A stretch of DNA of 64,000 nucleotides. Origin: Lachnoclostridium sp. UBA1175 (GTDB taxonomy: Bacteria > Bacillota > Clostridia > Lachnospirales > Lachnospiraceae). Location: NCBI GenBank assembly GCA_002311665.1, contig DBYX01000010.1:1-64000 (forward strand), given 5' to 3'. Shown piece after piece: positions 1-7,410 of the stretch (its first letter is position 1; each line of letters starts with the position of its first letter). The position numbers and the translations under genes were made by a program. The notes beneath the pieces were generated by a model. The model made no database searches and was not told where the DNA came from. It saw only the letters and a program-made list of their open reading frames with translations.

Positions 1-665
1 GCAGTATTATAAAGAATATTACTGTCCCAGAAATCAAAGTTTACCATTCTGCAAGGGACTGCGCGGAGAATCTTTTCATGTTTATCTATCAAGCTTACAA
101 ACTTCTCTCCATCAGGAGTGTCATACCCAAGGGCTTTACAATCATTTACAAGGTTTAGTGCCATTTTTTTCAAGGCTTCATACCATGAAGATTCAAGCCC
201 AGTCTGAATGTAGCCGAATCCATCGTTTGATATTCTATGGATTTTTGTGAGCATGGAGATTTTCTGTTTTTGAATATCTTCGTAATCCTTTTCTGTAATC
301 CCTGCTTCCCATATAAGCTTTCCTTCCATCAGCTCCATAATGAAACAGTTGCTTTTAATTATTTGTTTAGAAAAATCTGATACATAAACTTTCGGACAGA
401 GAATGTCTGTTTTTTCATGCATCTGTGAATACCAGAAAACTTCTGATTTCATCATGTTGTTTTCATAAGTAAGAACTTTTGCAGACTCAGGTGGAGCTAT
501 CTTTAAGGCGTAGCTATTACCGTTATCACAGATGACTTTGTAAGCCGAATTAAATTCTCCAGCCCCTAAAGCAGTTATATCAATCACATTTCCTATTTTG
601 TGAAATGAAAACAATTCCTTTATCTCTACTTCTGTAGCATTGTATTTTGTTTTACTGATAATCAT
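1..665 (-). CDS. APH-family phosphotransferase (partial, C-terminus outside window)
   Basis: The gene reads leftward and runs off base 1, so only the first 221 codons are present. It starts at an ATG preceded by AAAAGGAG. The N-lobe shows a nucleotide-binding pattern (LGAGEFNSAYKV, then YALKI with the likely ATP-contacting Lys). Near the window edge NFDFWDSNIL aligns with the catalytic loop HxDxxxxN of the aminoglycoside/choline kinase-like fold, with the usual His replaced by Asn. The family phosphorylates small molecules such as aminoglycosides, choline or homoserine; the substrate cannot be told here. It is the most downstream of a run of AT-rich minus-strand genes. Confidence 0.7.
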   Translation of the reverse strand, partial: MIISKTKYNATEVEIKELFSFHKIGNVIDITALGAGEFNSAYKVICDNGNSYALKIAPPESAKVLTYENNMMKSEVFWYSQMHEKTDILCPKVYVSDFSKQIIKSNCFIMELMEGKLIWEAGITEKDYEDIQKQKISMLTKIHRISNDGFGYIQTGLESSWYEALKKMALNLVNDCKALGYDTPDGEKFVSLIDKHEKILRAVPCRMVNFDFWDSNILYNT

Positions 666-717
666 AAGATTCTCCTTTTTATAGTTTTATTTTCCATTTT
701 TTAACTTCTCCTAAAAC

Positions 718-1206
718 TCAAAATCTATTCGTTCTTATAAAATGCCCTTCCTGAATGGCCGCAAAGGTTGCAACTACACAAACAAGAATGGCAGTATATT
801 TTAAATCCACAAAAGGCACAGTCAGCGGCAATACAAAGAGCAGCAGACCTGTTACCTTATTCATGATTGTATGAAGCATTATAAATCGTTTCTGCATAAT
901 AAAGCCAGAAACAATATTGATAATTTTGAGTAGTGCAATAATTCCAATCCAGACATAAAGCCAGACCGGAATGCTTATAACCGTAATCAGTTTTATAAGG
1001 CATACAACAACAAATACAATATCGGCGATAGAATCTAGTCGTGCTCCAAACTCACTTGCTTTTCCTGTCTTCCGTGCAACGGTTCCATCAATCATATCTG
1101 TAATCCCAGCTGCCAGATACAGTGCATAAAACGCAGGCGAGAAAGTCGGAAAGAAAAGAAGCGCGACGCTGAATACAATTCTACTGCTGGTAATTATATT
1201 TGCCAT
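718..1206 (-). CDS. CDP-alcohol phosphatidyltransferase family protein
   Basis: This 162-residue membrane protein carries the complete CDP-alcohol phosphotransferase signature D-x2-DG-x2-AR-x8-G-x3-D-x3-D, starting at DMIDGTVARKTGKASEFGAR (about residues 37-56) and ending in the catalytic DSIAD. About five hydrophobic segments follow. The family transfers a phosphoalcohol from a CDP-linked donor during phospholipid synthesis (PgsA, PssA and relatives). At 162 residues it is slightly short for a housekeeping PgsA, and its AT-rich accessory setting suggests an extra copy. The acceptor alcohol cannot be assigned. Confidence 0.75.
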   Translation of the reverse strand: MANIITSSRIVFSVALLFFPTFSPAFYALYLAAGITDMIDGTVARKTGKASEFGARLDSIADIVFVVVCLIKLITVISIPVWLYVWIGIIALLKIINIVSGFIMQKRFIMLHTIMNKVTGLLLFVLPLTVPFVDLKYTAILVCVVATFAAIQEGHFIRTNRF

Positions 1207-1239
1207 TCATTCAGTCCAGTCGATGTTATCAAATCCGTT

Positions 1240-1653
1240 TTATCTGTGTTTGTACAGCACAATCTCCGGATTGGCACCATTGCAGCCGTATTCGCAAACA
1301 AGAATGAAATCTTCATTTGCCACAACGCCATAACAACGTTCAGAATTCGGAATCTCAATTTGATTTCCCAAATAGATATCTTTGTCGTTCAGAAATTTTA
1401 CTGTTGTTCCATTGGAAAGAGGATATTCAAGATTCACAAATGCCCCGGTAAGCAAATTCAGATTTTCTACAATCAAGCCACAAATGCCTAATGCATTTAT
1501 CTCATCAATCAATTGTTGTTTAAGCTGTGAAAAATCTTTATTCCTTTCGGCTACACAACTGCCTCCAAAAGGATGTCCTCCGCATTTTTCGCATCCACCA
1601 CACTCAGCCAATCTACTGCATTCTTTGCAACAATCGATTCCACAATATGTCAT
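1240..1653 (-). CDS. Cys-rich small protein, DUF3795-like N-terminus
   Basis: The 137-residue protein begins with a dense cysteine cluster (MTYCGIDCCKECSRLAECGG, further Cys to residue 33), spaced like a small zinc- or metal-binding knuckle. This resembles DUF3795 proteins, which start MxYCGxDC. The remainder is mixed alpha/beta with another Cys pair near residues 120-125. The start has a good ribosome binding site, AGGAGAAGATAAT-ATG. The function of the family is unknown. Confidence 0.55.
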   Translation of the reverse strand: MTYCGIDCCKECSRLAECGGCEKCGGHPFGGSCVAERNKDFSQLKQQLIDEINALGICGLIVENLNLLTGAFVNLEYPLSNGTTVKFLNDKDIYLGNQIEIPNSERCYGVVANEDFILVCEYGCNGANPEIVLYKHR

Positions 1654-1664
1654 ATTATCTTCTC

Positions 1665-1712
1665 CTAAAAAAGATTCTTTCCAATCTCATACGCCTTCTT
1701 CAAATTCGCATC
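1665..1712 (-). pseudogene. C-terminal gene remnant in spacer
   Basis: In a frame different from the neighbouring membrane gene, the bases read DANLKKAYEIGKNLF followed by a stop. This looks like the natural end of a flavodoxin or NADPH-oxidoreductase type protein rather than random sequence. It has no start and overlaps the last codons of the upstream gene. The call is a short relic left by recombination and is tentative. Confidence 0.3.
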
Positions 1713-2143
1713 CCTGTTCTTTTCGCTTTATGAAACAAATAAATACCAAGCGCAAAAACAAGGCCTCCCAGCAGGATGAAAAAGCCCCAGATAAGATTCC
1801 AGCTTGAAGACTGAGTATCAAACATTGTGGCAAGGATTTTCTGCCAGAATTTCATGCCTGTTGCAATGGCAAATAAATCAAACAAAACATAACAGCCGCC
1901 GCCAAGATAGATTATCCGCCACCAGTAATTATTTTTTAGTTCACGAAAGAAAGTGATAATTCCAAGAACACACAATGCCGCAAGAATTCCCATCAGAATA
2001 AAATATGCCGCGCCCTTATTGTTCATTATTCCAAGCCAGAACGACGCATAACCTTGTCTGTCAAACAAGGCCCATATTCTGTGCAGATGAAATATTCCAA
2101 AAAATATAAAGAACCACGGTTCCCATGCATAAATCTTTTTCAT
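1700..2143 (-). CDS. Small integral membrane protein
   Basis: The 147-residue protein has four predicted membrane spans separated by short loops (about residues 10-27, 48-68, 78-95 and 115-138) and ends in basic residues (FHKAKRTGMRI). No catalytic motif or family was recognised. Its ATG and its AGGAAAG ribosome binding site lie at the junction where an S66 peptidase gene is broken off, so it marks the right edge of the AT-rich inserted block. Confidence 0.5.
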   Translation of the reverse strand: MKKIYAWEPWFFIFFGIFHLHRIWALFDRQGYASFWLGIMNNKGAAYFILMGILAALCVLGIITFFRELKNNYWWRIIYLGGGCYVLFDLFAIATGMKFWQKILATMFDTQSSSWNLIWGFFILLGGLVFALGIYLFHKAKRTGMRI

Positions 2144-2594
2144 TTTGCTTTCCTGGCTGCGCGATCGGCGTCAGAACGGTCGGACCGTAATAGGAGCGGA
2201 CTCCGGCATACGAAAAGACAGCCGTCCACGTCGCGATATCGGAGAAGCCCATAAATACCTTCGGATTATCGTGAATGACCTGCGGATCAATGTACGGAAG
2301 AACCCGGTAAGAATCGTCTCCGCCCTGGTTGCAGATGATGCCCTTGATGGAGTCGTCCTTCAACGCACACATCAGGTCCTCCGCACGCTTCTCCGGATGC
2401 TCGTAAAGGTACTCGCTGCCCTTGAGCGCATTCGGCGTTTCAACCACTTCCACGTTGAAGATTTTCTCGAATCTTCTCTTCCCGAGCATGTACCTGGGAA
2501 CCATGTCCTTATCTCCGGCGCGCCCTCCCGATATGGAAATAAACGCTACTTTGTCGCCCGCATTCAACTTCTTCGGTATGATGAGATCTTTCAC
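2061..2594 (-). pseudogene. Truncated S66-family peptidase (LD-carboxypeptidase / MccF type)
   Basis: The first 145 or so codons are a clean S66 serine peptidase N-terminal domain: LNAGDKVAFISISGG, then NQGGDDSYRVLPYID, and the nucleophile elbow GFSDIATW. Full-length members run to about 300-350 residues and need a C-terminal domain supplying the catalytic Glu and His. Here homology stops near YGPTVLTPIAQPG (about base 2150) and the frame runs into the unrelated membrane gene, so the product should be inactive. The GTG start overlaps the stop of the upstream methyltransferase (GTGA) with GGAGGGG ahead, implying former translational coupling. Confidence 0.8.
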
Positions 2595-3295
2595 TTTACG
2601 TGCCCCTCCGCAAGTTTCATGACACAACCATACAACAACGGAATGTCTATGTATTCTTCCGTCATTTCCTGACCTCGTTTTTTGATGCTGACAATCTCAA
2701 AATCGGAACCGAAAAAGTCCCGTAGTCTTTGTTCCGAAAATGACACGCCCGTGTTCCTTTTCGTGTAAAACTCCAGGTCATCAAGCTCCTCGGCTCCGTC
2801 TTCATCGGCCGAAAAACACAGTAGGACAAAGTATCCGTTCTCTTTCAGAATTGCCTTGAGAAGCTCTCTGTACTGCAGCCTTCTGTGCGGCGGCAGATGA
2901 TGAAACATTCCGCTGTCGATTACGAGGTCGTACTTTCGGCCCTCAAAGTCAACCGTCAGAAAATTACTGCAGATAAACCTTGCGTTTTCAAGCCCTTGCG
3001 CCTTGTCCTTTGCATTACGGATTGCGACTTCGGAAGAGTCTACTGCAAGCACGTCGATTCCTCTTTTTGCCAGATAGATTGCGTTTCTGCCTTCTCCGCA
3101 TCCGAATTCCACGGCATCCTTAACGCCGTGCGTTTTCACGAATTCCGTTATCATCTTGTCCGGCAACGTATTGTTCACAAGAAACGGTGCCTTCATTACT
3201 CTGTCCGCATAAAAGGTATTCCAATCAATGCTTTCGTTTAACCGGTCAAGAACCTGAAACAGATCCTCATAATTGTTGATCTCTATCTTCCCCAT
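2591..3295 (-). CDS. Class I SAM-dependent methyltransferase
   Basis: Motif I VEFGCGEGRNAIYLAK and the acidic end of strand beta-2 (VLAVDSS) form the SAM pocket. DLVIDSGMFHHLPP is the post-motif region typical of small-molecule methyltransferases. I chose the ATG at 3295 over an upstream GTG at 3313 because GGGGGG stands directly before it. The protein is about 234 residues. The substrate is unknown; the N-terminal 50 residues form a helical lid. It is coupled to the broken S66 peptidase gene downstream. Confidence 0.75.
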   Translation of the reverse strand: MGKIEINNYEDLFQVLDRLNESIDWNTFYADRVMKAPFLVNNTLPDKMITEFVKTHGVKDAVEFGCGEGRNAIYLAKRGIDVLAVDSSEVAIRNAKDKAQGLENARFICSNFLTVDFEGRKYDLVIDSGMFHHLPPHRRLQYRELLKAILKENGYFVLLCFSADEDGAEELDDLEFYTKRNTGVSFSEQRLRDFFGSDFEIVSIKKRGQEMTEEYIDIPLLYGCVMKLAEGHVK

Positions 3296-3310
3296 GTTCC
3301 CCCCATTGAG

Positions 3311-3323
3311 CACTATACCGAAA
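3311..3323 (-). repeat. Spacer motif copy (weak), upstream of the methyltransferase
   Basis: The gene strand reads TTTCGGTATAGTG, matching the first eight positions of the motif shared by the 13-18 kb spacers but diverging in the ATTRCG half. It lies about 15 bases before the methyltransferase start. Confidence 0.3.
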
Positions 3324-3380
3324 TACTACGATGTTCTTTCGAATTATTCTAACACATCCGTAAACAACCGTCTATAGCAA

Positions 3381-3402
3381 AAGGAGGACCTCAGTCCTCC
3401 TT
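3381..3402 (-). terminator. Rho-independent terminator after the hydrolase operon
   Basis: On the minus strand AAGGAGGAC-TGAG-GTCCTCCTT forms a 9-bp stem with a tetraloop followed by TTGC. It lies 57 bases beyond the stop of the metallo-hydrolase gene. Confidence 0.75.
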
Positions 3403-3458
3403 CTGCGCGTTCCGAAAACATCAATTGTCTTCAATTCCTGTGCTCAATGACGATGACT

Positions 3459-4949
3459 TTATTCTGTGCTAATAGTAATAGACACATTTCCGTTTCCGAG
3501 CAGATCTTTCATCTCAGAAGCGGTCCTGTCCGTGATCTTTCCAAGCCTTGTGTATGCCCATGAGTTCGATCCGTAAAACACAACGATCTGATTTCCCGAA
3601 TACAACACGATGTCTCCGGCTTCGGTGGTGATTTCCTTGTCCTGTCTCGGAAGTACGGTCCCGAGAGAGCCGACCTGTTCAAATCCGCCGTACATCGACA
3701 TGGATATGGTAAGCGGTTTGTCGGCGACAAGCGCCTGAAGCGCCTTGACTGATTCGTTGTCCTCCCATTCGACGGAAACTTCAGTTTCTCCGATCCTGAG
3801 TTTTAAGGTTTTTCCTTCCATTGTTCTGCGACTGTCCTCCCACCAATGCTCCGTGCTTACCGATATCTCGGCAAAATCAATCGTCTGTCCGTGCCTCGGC
3901 GTAGCCAGATTAACCCCTTTGGTTTCCGCTGCGGAGGCAACGCGGATAATCGGATCATCCCAGGCGTGGTTGGCAAGGGAGAATGTTCCCCAATGCACCG
4001 GAATGAGCCATTTTGCGTGTGCATCAATAGCCGCCTGCACTGTCTGTTCCGGGAACATGTGCGTAGTCGCCCATGCGGTGTCATACTGTCCCGAATCCCC
4101 TAACATCAAGTCAACTTCACCGTATTTTTCGTAGACGCGGGAGAACACATCGTAGTATCCGCCGTCTCCGGTGTAGTATACCTTGTGGGCGCCGTCATTT
4201 ACAAACAAACCGCCCCAGAGGGTACTGTTTCCTTTAAGCGGATTCCGTCCCGTATAGTGCAGCGACGGTGTCAGCGCGTACGTAACGCCGTCCCATGTCA
4301 CTTCCTCCCACCAGTTAAGCGCAGTAATCTTATCTTCGGATACGCCCCAGCCTTTCAATATTACATCCACACCAAGCGGCACGACATACCGCTTCACCGT
4401 GGCATCGATGTCTTTGATCGTGCTGTACTCCAGATGGTCATAGTGATCATGGGAGACGAACAGTACATCTATTTCCGGGAGACTCTCCGCGGTCACCGGG
4501 CACTCTGAGAAACGCTTCGGTCCGACAAATGACACAGGCGAGGAACGGTTTCCAAGCACCGGATCAATCAGGATGTTGGTTGTCCCTAGCTGCAGTAAAA
4601 CCGAGGAATGACCAATCCAGGTGATCACCAGTCCGCCCTCCTGCCCGTGCTCGGCATATGTCGGATTTACCGCCTTCAACTGTTCCTTGGGAACTTTACG
4701 ATCACTCGTGGTGTCCTGCTTTCCGGTCATTACCGTAAAATCAATCTCATTATGAAATTTCTTGTCGTAGTACAACTCGCTCTTCTTCGCATATGCCTCC
4801 TGTTCCTTCTTTCCCGGCATCTTCCCGACCGAGGGCCAGAGCGAAAGAAACAAAAGCCCGGCTATTGCAACCAAAAGGCACAGACCAACGATGCTTCCGA
4901 GAACGATCAGCAAGACCTTCACTCCCTTTCTCATTTTTCTCTTTTGCAT
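3459..4949 (-). CDS. Membrane-anchored MBL-fold hydrolase (NAPE-PLD-like) fused to a cyclophilin-like domain
   Basis: The 496-residue protein begins with a basic stretch and one membrane span (about residues 8-33). The central part is a metallo-beta-lactamase fold: ITWIGHSSVLLQL, the metal site SHDHYDHL and the later PVHWGTFSLANH, the pattern of the NAPE-phospholipase D / UlaG-like branch. The C-terminal 120 residues (from about 375) form a separate beta-rich domain resembling the cyclophilin-like family (SMYGGFEQVGSLGTVLP, then GDIVLYSGNQIVVFYGSNSW). It is the last gene of an operon with an alpha/beta hydrolase and a small protein, opposite a LysR regulator. The catalytic metal ligands look complete; the substrate is unknown. 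Confidence 0.8.
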   Translation of the reverse strand: MQKRKMRKGVKVLLIVLGSIVGLCLLVAIAGLLFLSLWPSVGKMPGKKEQEAYAKKSELYYDKKFHNEIDFTVMTGKQDTTSDRKVPKEQLKAVNPTYAEHGQEGGLVITWIGHSSVLLQLGTTNILIDPVLGNRSSPVSFVGPKRFSECPVTAESLPEIDVLFVSHDHYDHLEYSTIKDIDATVKRYVVPLGVDVILKGWGVSEDKITALNWWEEVTWDGVTYALTPSLHYTGRNPLKGNSTLWGGLFVNDGAHKVYYTGDGGYYDVFSRVYEKYGEVDLMLGDSGQYDTAWATTHMFPEQTVQAAIDAHAKWLIPVHWGTFSLANHAWDDPIIRVASAAETKGVNLATPRHGQTIDFAEISVSTEHWWEDSRRTMEGKTLKLRIGETEVSVEWEDNESVKALQALVADKPLTISMSMYGGFEQVGSLGTVLPRQDKEITTEAGDIVLYSGNQIVVFYGSNSWAYTRLGKITDRTASEMKDLLGNGNVSITISTE

Positions 4950-4966
4950 TATCCTGTCCTCTTTTC

Positions 4967-5962
4967 CTACAGATTTTCTTCGAAAAATGCCTGGATCCGA
5001 TCAAAAGGAATGATGTCCATCCGGTCATAAAGATCTGTATGGCTTGCTCCGGGGATGATAAGCAGTTCCTTGTTCGCTGTGTACTTACTGTCCTTTACCA
5101 TGTCCGCGTATGCGTCTTTGGACATGTAGCAGGAGTGCGCTTTCTCCCCATGGATCATCAATACGGCGCTGCGGATCTCCTTCGCGTACGTGAACAGGCG
5201 TGTGTTCATCAAGGATGTCCCTGCCGTCACGTTCCAACCGTTGTTGGAATTGAGGCTGCGCGCATGGTATCCCCGAGGTGTCTTATAGTATGCATAGTAA
5301 TCTTTCACAAAGTAAGGCGCATCCTCCGGAAGCGGATCCACAACGCCGCCCGCATGGGCGTACCCGCCGTTTTTATAATCGACCGTCCGCTGCTGATTGA
5401 TTGCCATGCGCATCTGATATCTCGATTCCTCGTCGTCTGCGGAGTCGAAATACCCATTCCCGGCCACGCGGGACATATCATACATGGTGGAGGTAACGGT
5501 TGCCTTGATCCGCGTGTCCAGGCAGGCCGTCTGAAGCGCCATGCCGCCCCATCCGCAGATGCCGATGATCCCGATCCGCTCCGGGTCTACATCGTCCCGG
5601 TTCACAAGATAATCCACTGCGGCCTGAAAGTCTTCCACGTCGATATCCGGACTGTGCATGTCCCTCGGAAATCCGCCGGACTCGCCGGTGAAGGAAGGAT
5701 CAAACGCGATTGTAAGAAATCCTCTCGAAGCCATCTCCTGCGCATACAGCCCGGAGGACTGTTCCTTGATCGCTCCAAACGGTCCGGAAACCGCGATTGC
5801 CGGAAGCTTTCCTTCACAACTCTTCGGTACATACATATCTGCGGCAAGTGTAATCCCAAAGTGATTGATAAATGTCACCTTACTGTGATTGACTTTGTCA
5901 TTTATCGGAAAAGTCTTATCCCATTCCTGTGTCAGTTTCAGTTCTTCTGTCTTCATCATCAT
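4967..5962 (-). CDS. Alpha/beta hydrolase (dienelactone hydrolase-like)
   Basis: This is an alpha/beta hydrolase of about 331 residues. The oxyanion region is AVSGPFGAIKEQSSG, the nucleophile elbow is IGICGWGGMA with Cys in place of Ser (as in dienelactone hydrolases), and the probable catalytic His lies in PGASHTDLYD near the C-terminus. The start is the ATG at 5962 because GGAGG lies seven bases upstream. It stands 17 bases before the MBL-fold gene in the same operon. It probably cleaves an ester or lactone; the LysR gene opposite is the likely regulator. Confidence 0.75.
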   Translation of the reverse strand: MMMKTEELKLTQEWDKTFPINDKVNHSKVTFINHFGITLAADMYVPKSCEGKLPAIAVSGPFGAIKEQSSGLYAQEMASRGFLTIAFDPSFTGESGGFPRDMHSPDIDVEDFQAAVDYLVNRDDVDPERIGIIGICGWGGMALQTACLDTRIKATVTSTMYDMSRVAGNGYFDSADDEESRYQMRMAINQQRTVDYKNGGYAHAGGVVDPLPEDAPYFVKDYYAYYKTPRGYHARSLNSNNGWNVTAGTSLMNTRLFTYAKEIRSAVLMIHGEKAHSCYMSKDAYADMVKDSKYTANKELLIIPGASHTDLYDRMDIIPFDRIQAFFEENL

Positions 5963-6024
5963 GATTTCCTCCGTTTTTTGTTTTCGCCATGCCACTCAAA
6001 TGCTTCGCATTCTCATGACATATT

Positions 6025-6261
6025 TCACGTATGTACTTGGCTCATTTTGAGTGCATTTTCCGTGGTACGGATCAGATAGTCCAGGCAATCGACCTTCCTT
6101 CCGCTCTCGTGCAGCTCATCCATCAGCCTGCACCGGTCTTTTCTCATCATGTGCAGGGCACCTTCCATGTTTCCGGCTTCACACATCCTTATGATGTCGT
6201 CAGATGTATTTTTGCAGCACCCCGCATCAGACAAATTCTGCTTCAAGCGTTTCAGATCCAT
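6025..6261 (-). CDS. Small helical protein at head of the LysR-linked operon
   Basis: The predicted protein has 78 residues, starting at MDLKRLKQNLS with GAGG upstream; an in-frame ATG at 6285 is the alternative. It is all-helical with a CC pair near residue 14 and paired Met and Arg/Lys. It resembles small uncharacterised proteins found beside alpha/beta hydrolase and LysR genes in Firmicutes. No enzymatic motif was seen. Confidence 0.55.
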   Translation of the reverse strand: MDLKRLKQNLSDAGCCKNTSDDIIRMCEAGNMEGALHMMRKDRCRLMDELHESGRKVDCLDYLIRTTENALKMSQVHT

Positions 6262-6316
6262 AGCATTCCTCGCTTCCTGCATCAATTCTTTTCTTTACAG
6301 TTCCTATCATAAACGC

Positions 6317-6345
6317 TTGAAAGATTCTTCGCTAATGGTTATAAT
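6317..6345 (+). promoter_or_regulatory. Sigma-A type promoter of the LysR gene
   Basis: TTGAAA, a spacer of 17 bases and TATAAT match the vegetative consensus and face the LysR gene about 50 bases upstream of its start. Confidence 0.8.
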
Positions 6346-6352
6346 GAATATC

Positions 6353-6377
6353 GTGATATTCCAATTATGCATATCAC
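6353..6377. promoter_or_regulatory. Candidate LysR operator (T-N11-A dyad)
   Basis: GTGATAT and ATATCAC form a perfect 7-bp inverted repeat separated by 11 bases, giving the T-N11-A layout of LysR boxes. It lies between the LysR promoter and its start codon and about 90 bases from the divergent operon, so it suits autoregulation plus control of that operon. Confidence 0.65.
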
Positions 6378-6395
6378 AGCGAATATGAAAGGAAA

Positions 6396-7286
6396 ATGCT
6401 CATGGAAATCCGAACACTCAGATACTTCCTTGCTGTTGCAAGGGAAGAAAACATGACCCGCGCTGCGGAACTTCTGCATGTCACACAGCCCACGCTTTCC
6501 AAGCAATTAAAATCCCTTGAGGACGAACTGGGAAAGAAACTCTTTACCCGTCACAGCTTCAGTATCCGTCTGACGGACGAAGGCATCCTCTTAAGGAACC
6601 GTGCGGAAGACCTGATCAGCATGGCGGATAAGATAGAGCAGGAATTCGTATCCCTCGATGACATCACCGGCGGTGAACTTTATCTGGGTCTTGCGGAATC
6701 CTACCGGATCAAATACCTTGCGAGAGTAATAAAAGAGTTTAAGTCACGTTATCCCAACCTGCATTATCACATCACAAGCGGCGATACAGAACAAATCGCA
6801 GACAAACTCGATAAAGGGCTGTTGGACTTTCTTGTCCTTGCAGAGTACCCGGACAGCCGCAAATACGAATACATCGAATTCCCGGAAGGTGATACATGGG
6901 GTCTTGTTATACCGGCGGATGATCCGCTGGCAAGGAAAAAGACTATCCATGCAAAAAACCTGATCGGACTGCCTCTTTTCTGTTCTGAGCAGGCATGGAA
7001 TAATGAGATAAAGGAGTGGGCCGGGTCTTCATTTTCCGAAATGAAGTTGGAAGGTTCCTTCCGTCTTTCCTACAACGGTTCCATCTTTGCCAAAGAAGGT
7101 CTCGGATACCTTCTGACCTTCGATCACCTGATTAATACTTCGGAAAGTAGCGGACTGGTATTCCGACCACTCGCTCCGAAAGCGGAGACAAAGCTTTATA
7201 TCGCATGGAACCGCTACCAGACTTTTACACCCATAGCGGAAAAATTTCTCGAGCAATTATATGTATCGTTTACAAATAACCATTAA
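6396..7286 (+). CDS. LysR-family transcriptional regulator
   Basis: The N-terminal winged helix-turn-helix is classic (LRYFLAVAREENMTRAAELL, then HVTQPTLSKQLKSLEDELGK). An effector-binding type 2 periplasmic fold follows (residues about 90-296). It stands divergent from the hydrolase operon, the usual arrangement for a LysR activator and its targets. The start at 6396 has AAAGGAAA upstream; the second Met (MEIRTLRYF) two codons in is equally plausible. The inducer is unknown. Confidence 0.9.
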   Translation: MLMEIRTLRYFLAVAREENMTRAAELLHVTQPTLSKQLKSLEDELGKKLFTRHSFSIRLTDEGILLRNRAEDLISMADKIEQEFVSLDDITGGELYLGLAESYRIKYLARVIKEFKSRYPNLHYHITSGDTEQIADKLDKGLLDFLVLAEYPDSRKYEYIEFPEGDTWGLVIPADDPLARKKTIHAKNLIGLPLFCSEQAWNNEIKEWAGSSFSEMKLEGSFRLSYNGSIFAKEGLGYLLTFDHLINTSESSGLVFRPLAPKAETKLYIAWNRYQTFTPIAEKFLEQLYVSFTNNH

Positions 7287-7290
7287 CAAT

Positions 7291-7326
7291 AAAAAGGTCG
7301 GCAAGATGTCTCTCGCCGGCCTTTTC
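7291..7326 (+). terminator. Terminator of the LysR gene
   Basis: AGGTCGGC pairs with GCCGGCCT around a 12-base loop, followed by TTTTCTCTT. It starts five bases after the LysR stop. Confidence 0.8.
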
Positions 7327-7410
7327 TCTTAATTTATGATGACACGATGACACTGATTATCCGCTAAATTGCGATTTTCTTGTACAAACCAAGAACGCCT
7401 AACACGCAAC

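Noticed and set aside
7397..7403. GCCTAAC, equal to one integron attC core (GTTAGGC on the other strand)
   Set aside because: A seven-base match occurs once, no paired GTTRRRY/RYYYAAC site with the right spacing was found in any spacer, and there is no integrase in the window. A classical integron is not supported.
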